A stretch of DNA of 64,000 bases from Ruminococcus sp. (GTDB lineage: Bacteria; Bacillota; Clostridia; Oscillospirales; Ruminococcaceae): NCBI GenBank assembly GCA_017961625.1, contig JAGCWY010000080.1, forward strand, positions 1 through 64,000. Direction: 5' to 3'. A program made the translations under genes and the position numbers. Below the pieces are notes generated by a model, which saw only the letters and a program-made list of their open reading frames with translations, had not been told where the DNA came from and searched no databases. Numbering within the stretch: the first letter of the stretch is position 1; the number at the start of each line of letters is the position of its first letter. Shown here one piece after another: positions 7,984 to 16,175 of this stretch.

Positions 7984-9000
7984 TTAATAGTACTTGACGT
8001 TTTCAGTGAGAGCGTCCTGATAATCGTTGATATTTTCAAGTATCTTGCCGGTGCCTTCGGCAACGCAGTCAAGTGGGTACTCGGCGATATATACCGGCAT
8101 ACCGGTTTCACGGTTTATGAGCTTGTCCAGGCCGCGGAGCAGAGCGCCGCCGCCGGCAAGTGTTATGCCGTGGTCAATGATATCTGCCGAAAGCTCGGGA
8201 GGAGTTTCCTCAAGTGTTGATTTTATCGCGTCGATGACTCTTGAAAGGGGCTCAACGAGAGCGTCGCGTATCTCGGCAGAGGTTACGGTTATATTCTCCG
8301 GGAGACCGTTGAGCAGGTTCCTGCCCTTTATTTCCTGGGATTCTTCCTTCTCACTAGGGAAGGCAGATCCGATATCGAGTTTGATATTCTCAGCTGTCCT
8401 CTCACCAATAAGGAGATTGTATTTTTTCTTGATATAGTTTATGATAGCAGCATCAAACTCATCGCCTGCGCATCTTACCGAGCGTGAAGCGACAATGCCA
8501 CCCATTGATATAACAGCTACCTCGCTTGTACCGCCGCCGATATCAACTATCATGCTGCCAGCAGGCTCGTTCGTGGGGAGACCTGCGCCGATAGCGGCAG
8601 CCATAGGTTCCTCGATTATGAGTACGTTATTTGCGCCTGCCTTTTTGCAGGATTCGCGAACTGCACGTCTCTCAACAGCTGTAACGCCAGAGGGGATGCA
8701 TATAATAACGTTTGCTTTTGTGAAGAAGGTGCCCTTCAGAGCTTTTCTTATGAACTCCTGAAGCATGGTCGTGGCTATATCGAAATCGGCGATAACGCCG
8801 TCCTTTAGTGGCCTTACGGCAACTATCGAGCCAGGAGTACGTCCAATGACATCCTTTGCCTCCTTGCCAACATAGCGGCACTTGTCTGTTCTTGTATTTA
8901 CGGCAACGACCGACGGCTCTCTTATTATTATACCCTTTCCTCTCATATATACAAGGGTATTAGCTGTGCCGAGGTCAATGCCAATATCTTTTGTAAACAT
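7984..9000 (-). CDS. mreB: MreB, actin-like cell shape protein
   Basis: 338 residues with the actin-fold ATP motifs: GIDLGTANT near the N-terminus (phosphate 1), VDIGGGTSE (phosphate 2) and a LAGGGALLRG adenosine motif near residue 280. MreB forms membrane-bound filaments that direct side-wall synthesis. First gene of the mre operon, with AAGGAG 7 nt before ATG and a promoter just upstream. It could be named Mbl if a paralogue exists elsewhere; the adjacent mreC and mreD favour MreB. Confidence 0.95.
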   Translation of the reverse strand: MFTKDIGIDLGTANTLVYMRGKGIIIREPSVVAVNTRTDKCRYVGKEAKDVIGRTPGSIVAVRPLKDGVIADFDIATTMLQEFIRKALKGTFFTKANVIICIPSGVTAVERRAVRESCKKAGANNVLIIEEPMAAAIGAGLPTNEPAGSMIVDIGGGTSEVAVISMGGIVASRSVRCAGDEFDAAIINYIKKKYNLLIGERTAENIKLDIGSAFPSEKEESQEIKGRNLLNGLPENITVTSAEIRDALVEPLSRVIDAIKSTLEETPPELSADIIDHGITLAGGGALLRGLDKLINRETGMPVYIAEYPLDCVAEGTGKILENINDYQDALTENVKYY

Positions 9001-9046
9001 TCTGTAGCTCCTTAAACTGCTTTGATTCTGATATACACATATTTAT

Positions 9047-9075
9047 ATTATATCACCAACGGGAAATATGTACAA
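9047..9075 (-). promoter_or_regulatory. Promoter of the mreBCD-mrdA operon
   Basis: On the minus strand TTGTAC (9075-9070) and TATAAT (9052-9047) are 17 bp apart, about 47 nt before the mreB start. No operator-like repeat is obvious. Confidence 0.65.
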
Positions 9076-9145
9076 GAATTTTTTTCGAGAAAATCTTGCG
9101 GTTGTAAATTTTGGTGTAATACGGAAACTGCCCCGTATAAAGCCG

Positions 9146-9172
9146 AAAAAAACTGTCAAAATGGACGACAGT
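9146..9172 (-). terminator. Terminator of the zapA-U32-dut operon
   Basis: ACTGTC/GACAGT stem (9152-9157 with 9167-9172, 9-nt loop), followed on the minus strand by seven T. It lies 7 nt after the stop of the small membrane protein gene. Confidence 0.75.
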
Positions 9173-9178
9173 GCCTTA

Positions 9179-9439
9179 TCACTTGGAGGTGATGAGCTTA
9201 GGAGCGGTTTTTATGTATGCATATATAGCAATGAGTATGCATATTATCTGTGCGATATTGATATTGAAGGTGAAGCCGAAGGTAATGCTGAACAGCTCCA
9301 TTGAGAATTTGCTGTCCTCAAGGCTTATTCCTCTGGAGTATCCGAGCCATGCAAATGTGCCTGATGCGACTGTGCCGATAACTCCGCCGAGAATGCAAGC
9401 GCAGATAAAAAGAAGCAGAAAATAGAGTGTTTTTTTCAT
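9179..9439 (-). CDS. Small two-helix membrane protein (DUF4321-like)
   Basis: 86 residues: an N-terminal helix (about 5-27) with a Gly-rich segment, an amphipathic middle and a second helix (about 58-77). This pattern matches the DUF4321 family, common in Clostridia near mreB/dut-type genes; function unknown. A site AGGAG lies about 8 nt before ATG. It is the last gene of the zapA-U32-dut run, 32 nt after dut. The family call is from memory of the pattern, not a search. Confidence 0.6.
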   Translation of the reverse strand: MKKTLYFLLLFICACILGGVIGTVASGTFAWLGYSRGISLEDSKFSMELFSITFGFTFNINIAQIICILIAIYAYIKTAPKLITSK

Positions 9440-9471
9440 AATAATATCTCCTATCTTTTGTTTTAGTGTAT

Positions 9472-9912
9472 TTATTTAATTCCCGATGATCCGAATCCGC
9501 TATTTCCACGCTCTGTTTCAGAGAGCTCCTCGCTGACTTCAATTTCGGGCATTAATATACGTGTTGGTATCATCTGGGCTATGCGCATACCGTGTTCCAC
9601 AGTAAATGCGGTTTTCCCGTGATTGATAAGGGGGACGAACCATGCTCCACGGTAGTCGCTGTCAACTACTCCCACGCAGTTGGCAAGGGATACTCCGTAC
9701 TTTGAGGAGAGACCCGAGCGCGGGTATATGAGCAGAGCGATGTCTTCTGAATCCGGCTCTGCTGTTATACCAATTGGTATCATTTTTATCTCGCCTGGCG
9801 CAAGTGTTACGGGAGAATCAAGGCAGGCGCAAAGGTCAAGACCTGCGCTTCCCGGCGTAGCGCGGGATGGGATAAAAGCTCTCGGATCAAGCTTTTTGAA
9901 TGTGAGTTTCAT
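9472..9912 (-). CDS. dut: dUTP diphosphatase
   Basis: Hydrolyses dUTP to dUMP and PPi, keeping uracil out of DNA and supplying dUMP. The 146 residues have the five trimeric-dUTPase motifs, including PGSAGLDL (about 21-28), PRSGLSSKYG (about 64-73), VGVVDSDYRG (about 80-89) and the C-terminal Gly-rich GFGSSG arm that closes over the active site. The start overlaps the stop of the upstream U32 gene by 4 nt, indicating coupled translation. Confidence 0.95.
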   Translation of the reverse strand: MKLTFKKLDPRAFIPSRATPGSAGLDLCACLDSPVTLAPGEIKMIPIGITAEPDSEDIALLIYPRSGLSSKYGVSLANCVGVVDSDYRGAWFVPLINHGKTAFTVEHGMRIAQMIPTRILMPEIEVSEELSETERGNSGFGSSGIK

Positions 9913-11945
9913 GATGTGATACCTCTGTAGTAAAGTCCTCTTGTGATATTTCCTTGCGGCTTTCGACCGCTGAGAGCGGCAAGTGTGCCATCGGTGTCTT
10001 CATCTGAAAGGTAAATGACACCATAGCTTATTCCACGGAGCTCCTCAGTTCTATCAAGCATATACAGCCTATCTGGGTTGAGTATTTCGGTATGATCCTT
10101 TGAGCATACCACGGGGAGCTCTCTGCCAGTGCGATCGGTGAGCTTCCTTTTGCATTTTCCGCACCCCACCTCGTTCTTTATCGGGCAGTTTCTTGTGAGC
10201 ATCAGTGGCAGTCTTCCGTATACCACGATTCCCAATGGAAGATCGGTATGTATGGCGGCAGTTTGCGCAAGAGTTGCTTCAACTGAGAAAATGCAGTCCT
10301 CAAGATTGAGCCTGCGGAGATAGCCTGCAGCGAAGGAATTGAAAACATTCAATGTAAAGCTGCCGTGGAGTCTGAATTCAAGCTCTCTGCCAATTGCGAT
10401 ACAGTCGGGGGTGTGGCAGTAAAGCCTGTCGAGCCCCTGTATGCGAAGCTCGCTGAGGCGTTCCTTGAGACCGTCTTCGTTTACGATGAAGCGAGGGGGC
10501 GATACTATCAGCTTGCTTTTATCCACGCTGCCGAGTATTTCCTCATTCAGTAGCTCCTCAGGTACTATGAGATACTCCGAAAGCTCTGCAGCAGCTTTTA
10601 TCTGTTCAGCTGTGCGACAGAAGGTTCGGAGAGGAAGCTTTCCGGTAGGTTCTATGCGGCTTTGCTGAGGTAGATGAGGTATATAGTTGGAAAATGTATA
10701 TACCGGCGTGTTTTTGCGGATGATCCTACGGGTCAGTTCCCCAGTAACATTTCTCCTCAGCTCGTTAAGCTTTCCAGCAGGGAACATAAGTTTACTGTCT
10801 ATGTCTGCGGTCAGCTTACCAAGTCTGAAAACAGTATCTCCCAGCTTTGAGAGTTGCTTTTCAAGAACGGCTTCGTCCGTGGGGCGGCTGTGAGCCCTTT
10901 CGGGAGCTTCGCCTTCGGAGGAGACAGTAATGCCATTGCAGTTCCCAGTCAGCACCACCGGCTGTCCTTCCTTTATCACTGCATGGAGATCAATCGTGTA
11001 TGCCTTCCGCTCGAAGCGGTAAAGCTCGTGTATTTTGGGTATGAGCTCGTGGGCTGAGATAACATCGTCCTTTTCGCGGACTCCAAACATATCATGTCTG
11101 TTACCTGTGAAGTAGCCGTCAGTAAAGCCGCTTCGGGAGAATACTCCGCGGAGAAGCTTCATATCGGGGGCATTTCCTTCAAGAGCGCTTTTTAGCTCAT
11201 GTACAGCAGAAGCTACATATTCTGGTCGCTTCATGCGTCCCTCTATCTTGAATGAATCAACTCCCATAGCTGCAAGTTCACGGGCATTCGGAAGTAGGGA
11301 AAGGTCTTTCAGAGAGAGAGCAGCCTTATCCTTATTGCCTACGGCAGAAAATGGAAGTCTGCAAGCTTGTCCACAGCAGCCACGGTTTGCGGAACGCGAG
11401 CCTATCATAGCCGACATATAGCACTGTCCCGAGACTGACATACACAGCGCACCGTGTACGAATATCTCGGTCTCTATGCCAGTATCGCATATACGGGAAA
11501 TAGCCTCCCTGTCAAGCTCACGGGCAGGTACTACTCTTGCGTAGCCAAGCTCTCTAAGCATTGAAGCTCCCGCGGCGGTATGGACCGACATCTGCGTGGA
11601 TCCGTGGAGTACAGTGTCGGGAACACAGAGGCGTATTAGCTCCGCACAGCCCCAGTCCTGTACTATAAAGGCATCGACGCCGTTTTTGGCGGCGGTCCTG
11701 ATATACTCGCAGAAATCAGCGGCTTCGTCGTCGGAAATGACAGTATTCACTGCAAGATCAAGCTTTGCGCCGTACTTATGGCAGAGTTCTGCGGCTTCGG
11801 CTATCTCATCCTCAGAGAAGTTATCGGCGCTGCTTCGTGCAGAAAAGCGTTTTCCGCCTATGTATACAGCCTGCGCCCCCGCTCTAAGAGCTGCCCGGAG
11901 AGTTTCCATGCTGCCTGCCGGAGCGAGTATCTCTGTATACTTCAT
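9909..11945 (-). CDS. Peptidase U32-family protein (RNA hydroxylation type)
   Basis: 678 residues. The N-terminal half is a U32 TIM-barrel domain, starting with an EILAPAGSMETL motif and holding a Cys-rich stretch GCCGQACR (about 188-195). The C-terminal half matches the extra region (DUF3656 type) of longer members, with a further Cys cluster (about 591-616). Although named peptidases, characterised members such as RlhA and TrhP hydroxylate 23S rRNA or tRNA and bind an iron-sulfur cluster. The length is closest to RlhA, but the RNA target cannot be read from sequence. Overlaps zapA by 1 nt and dut by 4 nt. Confidence 0.85.
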   Translation of the reverse strand: MKYTEILAPAGSMETLRAALRAGAQAVYIGGKRFSARSSADNFSEDEIAEAAELCHKYGAKLDLAVNTVISDDEAADFCEYIRTAAKNGVDAFIVQDWGCAELIRLCVPDTVLHGSTQMSVHTAAGASMLRELGYARVVPARELDREAISRICDTGIETEIFVHGALCMSVSGQCYMSAMIGSRSANRGCCGQACRLPFSAVGNKDKAALSLKDLSLLPNARELAAMGVDSFKIEGRMKRPEYVASAVHELKSALEGNAPDMKLLRGVFSRSGFTDGYFTGNRHDMFGVREKDDVISAHELIPKIHELYRFERKAYTIDLHAVIKEGQPVVLTGNCNGITVSSEGEAPERAHSRPTDEAVLEKQLSKLGDTVFRLGKLTADIDSKLMFPAGKLNELRRNVTGELTRRIIRKNTPVYTFSNYIPHLPQQSRIEPTGKLPLRTFCRTAEQIKAAAELSEYLIVPEELLNEEILGSVDKSKLIVSPPRFIVNEDGLKERLSELRIQGLDRLYCHTPDCIAIGRELEFRLHGSFTLNVFNSFAAGYLRRLNLEDCIFSVEATLAQTAAIHTDLPLGIVVYGRLPLMLTRNCPIKNEVGCGKCKRKLTDRTGRELPVVCSKDHTEILNPDRLYMLDRTEELRGISYGVIYLSDEDTDGTLAALSGRKPQGNITRGLYYRGITS

Positions 11946-12307
11946 TAAATACTGTCGCTGAGCTGCTTGAGTTTAACCATATTCTCAAGCTGAGTTATCT
12001 TTGACTTGAGGACCTCGATTTCCTTTTGAGCGGCGTCGCGTTCTATACGGGTTCTGCCAGCCTCGTCCACGTATTCCTTTGTCTGGTCGCGGATATTGTC
12101 AAGGCGCTGATTAGCCTTGTTGAGGTCATCAAGGAGTGCCATCGCAACCATTATGGAAGCGGCATAAGGCGATGAACCGCTTGCTGCGGTAATCTCTGTG
12201 ATCTTTGTTTCAAGTGCTCTTGCAAGAGCATAAACGTAGTTCGGAGCCTCAGCAGTCTTTATCTTGTACTCCTTACCGCATATTATGACCTTTACTTCAT
12301 TAAGCAT
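11945..12307 (-). CDS. zapA: Cell division protein ZapA
   Basis: 120 residues: an N-terminal domain with the conserved ICGKEYKI beta element, followed by a long coiled coil (about 52-115). ZapA binds FtsZ and bundles protofilaments at the division ring. First gene of the operon; its stop shares one base with the U32 gene start. GGAAAGGA lies upstream of ATG. Confidence 0.88.
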   Translation of the reverse strand: MLNEVKVIICGKEYKIKTAEAPNYVYALARALETKITEITAASGSSPYAASIMVAMALLDDLNKANQRLDNIRDQTKEYVDEAGRTRIERDAAQKEIEVLKSKITQLENMVKLKQLSDSI

Positions 12308-12346
12308 AGTATCGTCCTTTCCGTGGCGTATTTTTTACCACTCTAC

Positions 12347-12375
12347 ATTATACACTATTTTTCGAAAAAATGGAA
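12347..12375 (-). promoter_or_regulatory. Promoter of the zapA operon
   Basis: Minus-strand TATAAT at 12352-12347 with a weak -35 (TTCCAT, 12375-12370) 17 bp away. The leader to zapA is about 33 nt. Confidence 0.5.
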
Positions 12376-12460
12376 GTGTTTTTTGAAAAAAATTTATTTT
12401 AGTAACCATAGCGCTGCAAGCTGAGAGTTGAGAGTTATTTGATTCGAAAAAAATCATAAT

Positions 12461-12871
12461 TTATAACTCCTTTTCTTCGTATTGCTTATCCCACGAACCA
12501 ATCTCAATAAGATTGCCTTCAGGGTCAGCTATATAACAGGTTCTCTGTCCCCAAGGTTCAAGCTCGGGTTCTAACACTGGCGTAGCTCCGCTTTCCACCG
12601 CTTTTTTGAATGCAGAATCAACCTCGGCAAATGTATCAACATAAAGGGCCAGTTCAAAATGGCCGTTCAATCCCTTTATATAGTCATACCTGCGGCTTGT
12701 CATTTTTTCAAAGTCTTTTCTCCCGTATAATAGAAATAAAGTACCATCTTTCACAAGATAAACATTCGATGTATCTTCTGCTTCTTTAATCTCAAAGCCA
12801 AGTACATCTCTGTAAAACCTAATCATTTTGGACATATCCTCGACAAATAATCCAAAGCCATCCAATCTCAT
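12461..12871 (-). CDS. VOC (glyoxalase/dioxygenase superfamily) protein
   Basis: 136 residues with two beta-alpha-beta-beta-beta halves typical of a single VOC module: FVEDMSKMIRFYRDVLGF at about 9-26 and a C-terminal DPEGNLIEIGSWD. These small metal-binding proteins include glyoxalase I, fosfomycin-resistance and bleomycin-binding proteins; the substrate cannot be assigned. It appears to be a single gene, with GGAGG before ATG, lying after lexA on the same strand and separated from it by a hairpin at 12917-12942. Confidence 0.8.
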   Translation of the reverse strand: MRLDGFGLFVEDMSKMIRFYRDVLGFEIKEAEDTSNVYLVKDGTLFLLYGRKDFEKMTSRRYDYIKGLNGHFELALYVDTFAEVDSAFKKAVESGATPVLEPELEPWGQRTCYIADPEGNLIEIGSWDKQYEEKEL

Positions 12872-12916
12872 AAGCTACCTCCGTTAATCCAGATTTATCT
12901 TAGTAAATGCTTAGCT

Positions 12917-12942
12917 TGCAGGATGCCAAAGGCATTCCTGCA
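12917..12942 (-). terminator. Hairpin after lexA
   Basis: TGCAGGATGCC (12917-12927) pairs with 12931-12942, with one bulged base and an AAA loop. No clear T-run follows on the minus strand, so termination strength is uncertain. Confidence 0.4.
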
Positions 12943-13017
12943 TTTTAGAGAATATTATACGTCCATATATGAGGCGCTGAAGGTGGCGTCTCATAAAGTA
13001 AGCTAATGGCTAGTGGC

Positions 13018-13599
13018 TCAATAATACCTCTTCAAGCCTATCACCTTACCGAGGACTTCCACCTCGTCTACTATAATTGGCTCCATAGTTGGATTTTCCG
13101 GCTGTAGACGGTAATGTCCCCGCTCCTTGAAAAAGCGCTTAACCGTAGCTTCCTCACGGTCTATGAAGGCTACGACTATATCTCCGTTTTCAGCGTAATT
13201 CATACGCTTTACTATTACTATATCACCATCGAGTATGCCTGCGTCTATCATACTCTCACCCCGTATTTTCAGGGCGAATAGCTCCTGAGGATCGACGCCG
13301 GGAGCTTCAAATCCTATGTATTCCGTGATGTCCTCAACGGCTGTGATAGGCTGACCTGCAGTTACTGTACCCATTACGGGAACAGATGTGGTGCCGCTGT
13401 TGGGCAGGCGGAGAGTACGATTGAGATTGCCTGTTTTCTCGATAAGTCCCTCGCGGACAAGAGTCTCGATATATCTGTGGGCTGTGGAAGTTGACTTGAA
13501 GCCCATTGCGTCCATTATCTCCCTTACGGACGGCGACATACCATCGCTGAGACGGGATTTTATATAGTTAAATACAGCTATTTCTTTATCCTTCAGCAT
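13018..13599 (-). CDS. lexA: LexA, SOS repressor
   Basis: 193 residues. An N-terminal winged helix-turn-helix (about 1-65) binds SOS boxes. The C-terminal S24 domain self-cleaves when RecA is activated: cleavage site Ala81-Gly82, catalytic Ser116 (in GESMID) and Lys154. All key residues are present. The gene begins one base after murC ends, so it is transcribed with a peptidoglycan gene. I found no clear GAAC-N4-GTTC SOS box in front of murC-lexA, so autoregulation is not evident. Start supported by GGAGG about 9 nt upstream. Confidence 0.95.
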   Translation of the reverse strand: MLKDKEIAVFNYIKSRLSDGMSPSVREIMDAMGFKSTSTAHRYIETLVREGLIEKTGNLNRTLRLPNSGTTSVPVMGTVTAGQPITAVEDITEYIGFEAPGVDPQELFALKIRGESMIDAGILDGDIVIVKRMNYAENGDIVVAFIDREEATVKRFFKERGHYRLQPENPTMEPIIVDEVEVLGKVIGLKRYY

Positions 13600-13600
13600 A

Positions 13601-15019
13601 TTATTTTTCCTCCGAAAGCTTTTTCAGTACCATTTTTGCAATCTTGTATGCGTCGCCGCAGCCGAGTGTTATAACGAGGTCGCCTTCCTGTGCGTGGTCG
13701 CAGACATAGTCGCATATCTGTTCAAAGTTGGCGTACTTGCGTTCGTCTGTCCACTCTGCGGACTCATCCTGGGGGAACCATATACAGCCAGGTATCTTTT
13801 CTGCAAGATGACGGGTAAAGATACCGTAGGTATTCTTTTCGCGGCTTCCCATGATATCTGTAAGCACGGCATGGTCTGGTATTTGCAGCACTCTCGCAAA
13901 ATCTTCAAGAAGAAGCTTTGTGCGTGAGAAGGTGAAGGGCTGGAATACTGCCCATACCTGCCTGAAGTTCATCTCCATAGCGGCGTTGAGGGTGGCTTCA
14001 AGCTCTGTGGGGTGGTGAGCGTAGTCGTCAACTACGGTTATGCCCTTCTCAAAGCCCAGTTTCTCAAAGCGGCGCTTGGCTCCTCGGAAGTCCTCAAGCC
14101 CCTGCTGTATGAATTTGAAGTCAACTCCCACATAACGGGCAGCCGCAACAGCTGCAAGCGAATTCAGCACATTGTGTATGCCTGCTACGTGGAGAGTTAC
14201 GGTACCCAGCTTTTCACCCTTATACATTGCGTCATAGGTGGATAGAAGTCCGTTTTCGTGTTTTACGTTTTCGGGGTAGTAGTCGCAGGAACTGTCTCTG
14301 CCGAATGTGATTATCTCTTTGCCTGTGATACCCTCCAGCGACTTCATGGAATTTTCGTCGGAGCCGTTTACGATAATGCACTTCGAGGCATTTTCATTGA
14401 ATTTACGGAATGACTTGATTATGTTTTCAAGCGTGCCGAAGTAGTCGAGATGGTCGGCGTCGATATTCAGGATAACGGCAATATCAGGGAAGAATTTGAG
14501 AAAATGGTCCTCAAATTCACAGGACTCGCACACCATTATATCACTCTTGCCGGCAACTCCGCTTCCACCTATACAAGGGAGCTTTCCACCTATATATGCG
14601 GATAGGTCCACTCCGGCGGTAAAGAGTATTTGCGTTATCATTGAGGTAGTGGATGTTTTGCCGTGAGTTCCAGAAACACATATAGCGTTGCTGTACCAGC
14701 TTGTTACTATGCCAAGAAGGTCGGCTCTTTCAAGTACGGGGACTCCGCTTGCTTTTGCTGCCATGAGCTCCGGATTGTCAGCCATGATAGCGGCTGTGTG
14801 TACGATAAGGTCTGCACCTTCGATATTATCAGCTCGCTGACCGATAAATACGGGTATTCCCATTTTCCTTACAGCATCGAGAGTCTCTGTCTCGTTATTG
14901 TCTGAGCCAGTGAGATAATAGCCCTGAGAGTGGAGTATCTGAGCGAGTGGATACATTCCCGATCCCCCGATACCGATAAAGTGTATGTGTTTTTTCCCTT
15001 TTAAAATGTTGATATCCAA
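13601..15019 (-). CDS. murC: UDP-N-acetylmuramate--L-alanine ligase
   Basis: Adds L-Ala to UDP-MurNAc, the first amino acid of the stem peptide, in the cytoplasm. About 472 residues with the Mur N-terminal motif HFIGIGGSGM, the ATP-binding loop GTHGKTSTT (about 116-124) and the Mur central and C-terminal domains (DDYAHHPTE motif near 330). I prefer TTG at 15019 as start: AAAGGTG lies 6 nt upstream. The in-frame GTG at 15028 is itself part of that ribosome site. It stands away from the dcw cluster and is followed directly by lexA. Confidence 0.93.
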   Translation of the reverse strand: MDINILKGKKHIHFIGIGGSGMYPLAQILHSQGYYLTGSDNNETETLDAVRKMGIPVFIGQRADNIEGADLIVHTAAIMADNPELMAAKASGVPVLERADLLGIVTSWYSNAICVSGTHGKTSTTSMITQILFTAGVDLSAYIGGKLPCIGGSGVAGKSDIMVCESCEFEDHFLKFFPDIAVILNIDADHLDYFGTLENIIKSFRKFNENASKCIIVNGSDENSMKSLEGITGKEIITFGRDSSCDYYPENVKHENGLLSTYDAMYKGEKLGTVTLHVAGIHNVLNSLAAVAAARYVGVDFKFIQQGLEDFRGAKRRFEKLGFEKGITVVDDYAHHPTELEATLNAAMEMNFRQVWAVFQPFTFSRTKLLLEDFARVLQIPDHAVLTDIMGSREKNTYGIFTRHLAEKIPGCIWFPQDESAEWTDERKYANFEQICDYVCDHAQEGDLVITLGCGDAYKIAKMVLKKLSEEK

Positions 15020-15095
15020 AATGATCACCTTTCCTGAATGATTATTTTATATAGAGCAGGATTTAAACCCTGAGAAACAGCCTGTATATTTTCAT

Positions 15096-15181
15096 TTGAC
15101 ATGTGTTTTACAGGATTGTTATAATTTATTTGTCTTTATTTTGCATAAAAGCTTGCTTTTTTACAAAATATGAGATATAAT
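15096..15181 (+). promoter_or_regulatory. Tandem promoters of spoVG
   Basis: P1: TTGACA (15096-15101), 18 bp, TATAAT (15120-15125). P2: TTGCTT (15153-15158), 17 bp, TATAAT (15176-15181). Both look sigma-A-like. I did not find a convincing sigma-H promoter of the B. subtilis spoVG type. Leader lengths would be about 148 and 92 nt. Confidence 0.65.
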
Positions 15182-15279
15182 AGTTTATAGGTTTACTTTC
15201 TACCGAGATTAATAGTTAAAAATAAAACATTTCGGTGCTCGTACCGTAATTTTTATAAATAATGTGAAGGAGGAAAATT

Positions 15280-15579
15280 ATGGAAATTACAGATGTTAAA
15301 ATCAGAAAGATCATGGCCGACGGCAGGCTCAGAGCGGTAGTATCCTTAACTATCGACGATATGTTCGCCGTTCATGACATAAAGGTCGTACAGGGCGATG
15401 AGAGGCTTTTCGTTGCAATGCCCAGCAGAAAGGACGAAAACGGGGTGTTCCGTGATATAGTTCATCCAATTTCTGCGTCAGCAAGAAAGATGTTTGAGGA
15501 AACTATCCTCGAAGCCTATGAAAGACAGCTTGCTGTTCTTGAAGCCGAGGAGACCGATACTTCTGATGAAGCAGTATAA
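15280..15579 (+). CDS. spoVG: SpoVG, small RNA-/DNA-binding regulator
   Basis: 99 residues matching the SpoVG fold, starting MEITDVKIRK and holding the conserved VAMPSRKDENG segment (about 46-56). SpoVG acts in asymmetric septation, sporulation and virulence in Firmicutes and binds nucleic acid through its C-terminal helix. The acidic tail after residue 88 is variable. AGGAGG lies 7-8 nt before ATG; it is followed at once by an intrinsic terminator, so it is monocistronic. Confidence 0.95.
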   Translation: MEITDVKIRKIMADGRLRAVVSLTIDDMFAVHDIKVVQGDERLFVAMPSRKDENGVFRDIVHPISASARKMFEETILEAYERQLAVLEAEETDTSDEAV

Positions 15580-15594
15580 ACTATATACTGTCAT

Positions 15595-15620
15595 GACCTG
15601 CCCTGTGCAGGTCTTTTTTT
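15595..15620 (+). terminator. Terminator after spoVG
   Basis: Stem 15595-15601 with 15607-15613, 5-nt loop, then seven T. It lies between the convergent spoVG and Nudix genes. Confidence 0.9.
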
Positions 15621-15638
15621 GTCTGTGGTCGGTCTTCT

Positions 15639-16175
15639 TTATATCCCGAGTATACGTGCTGCTTTAAGAACTGTTATCTGTGTTTTTCCGTCACGGATAG
15701 TTCCGTCCATTACTTGCTTTACTGCTTCTGAGAGAGGGATACGTTCAACGTCGAGAAATTCGTCGGGATCAAGGTCTTGTCTACTGAATTTCAGTCCTCT
15801 CGCAAGATACATATAGGTTATCTCGCTGTTATATGCTGGAGTTGGCAGCATTTCACCAAGAAAGATATACTCCGAGCACGTATAGCCTGTTTCCTCCAGG
15901 AGCTCACGTTTTCCGCATTCACCGTGATTTTCGCCCTTTTCGAGTTTCCCAGCAGGAACCTCCCGTGTTACCGTTTGAAAGGGATATCGGAACTGTTTTA
16001 CTAGAAATATTTCGTTATCCTCGGTTATTGGTATTACGCATACTCCTCCGTTGTGGTGAAGTACATCACGGACAGCGGTCTTTCCGTTTTCAAGTTCGGC
16101 GCTGTCGTGAGTAATGGTGAAGATAGGCCCCTTGTAAATAAGATCGCTTGATAGGGTTTTTTCTTGTAAATGCAT
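15639..16175 (-). CDS. nudF: Nudix hydrolase, ADP-ribose pyrophosphatase type
   Basis: 178 residues. The Nudix box GX5EX7REUXEEXGU is readable at about 76-98 (Gly, Glu, REL.EETG). Upstream, RYPFQ and the EVPAGK motif are typical of ADP-ribose/ADP-sugar hydrolases, which split ADP-ribose into AMP and ribose 5-phosphate. The start shares one base with the stop of the YfhO-like gene upstream, and GGAGG precedes ATG. The exact substrate is inferred from family. Confidence 0.85.
   Translation of the reverse strand: MHLQEKTLSSDLIYKGPIFTITHDSAELENGKTAVRDVLHHNGGVCVIPITEDNEIFLVKQFRYPFQTVTREVPAGKLEKGENHGECGKRELLEETGYTCSEYIFLGEMLPTPAYNSEITYMYLARGLKFSRQDLDPDEFLDVERIPLSEAVKQVMDGTIRDGKTQITVLKAARILGI

Noticed and set aside
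15029..15279. LexA operator before murC-lexA
   Set aside because: No GAAC-N4-GTTC or close form was found in this interval.
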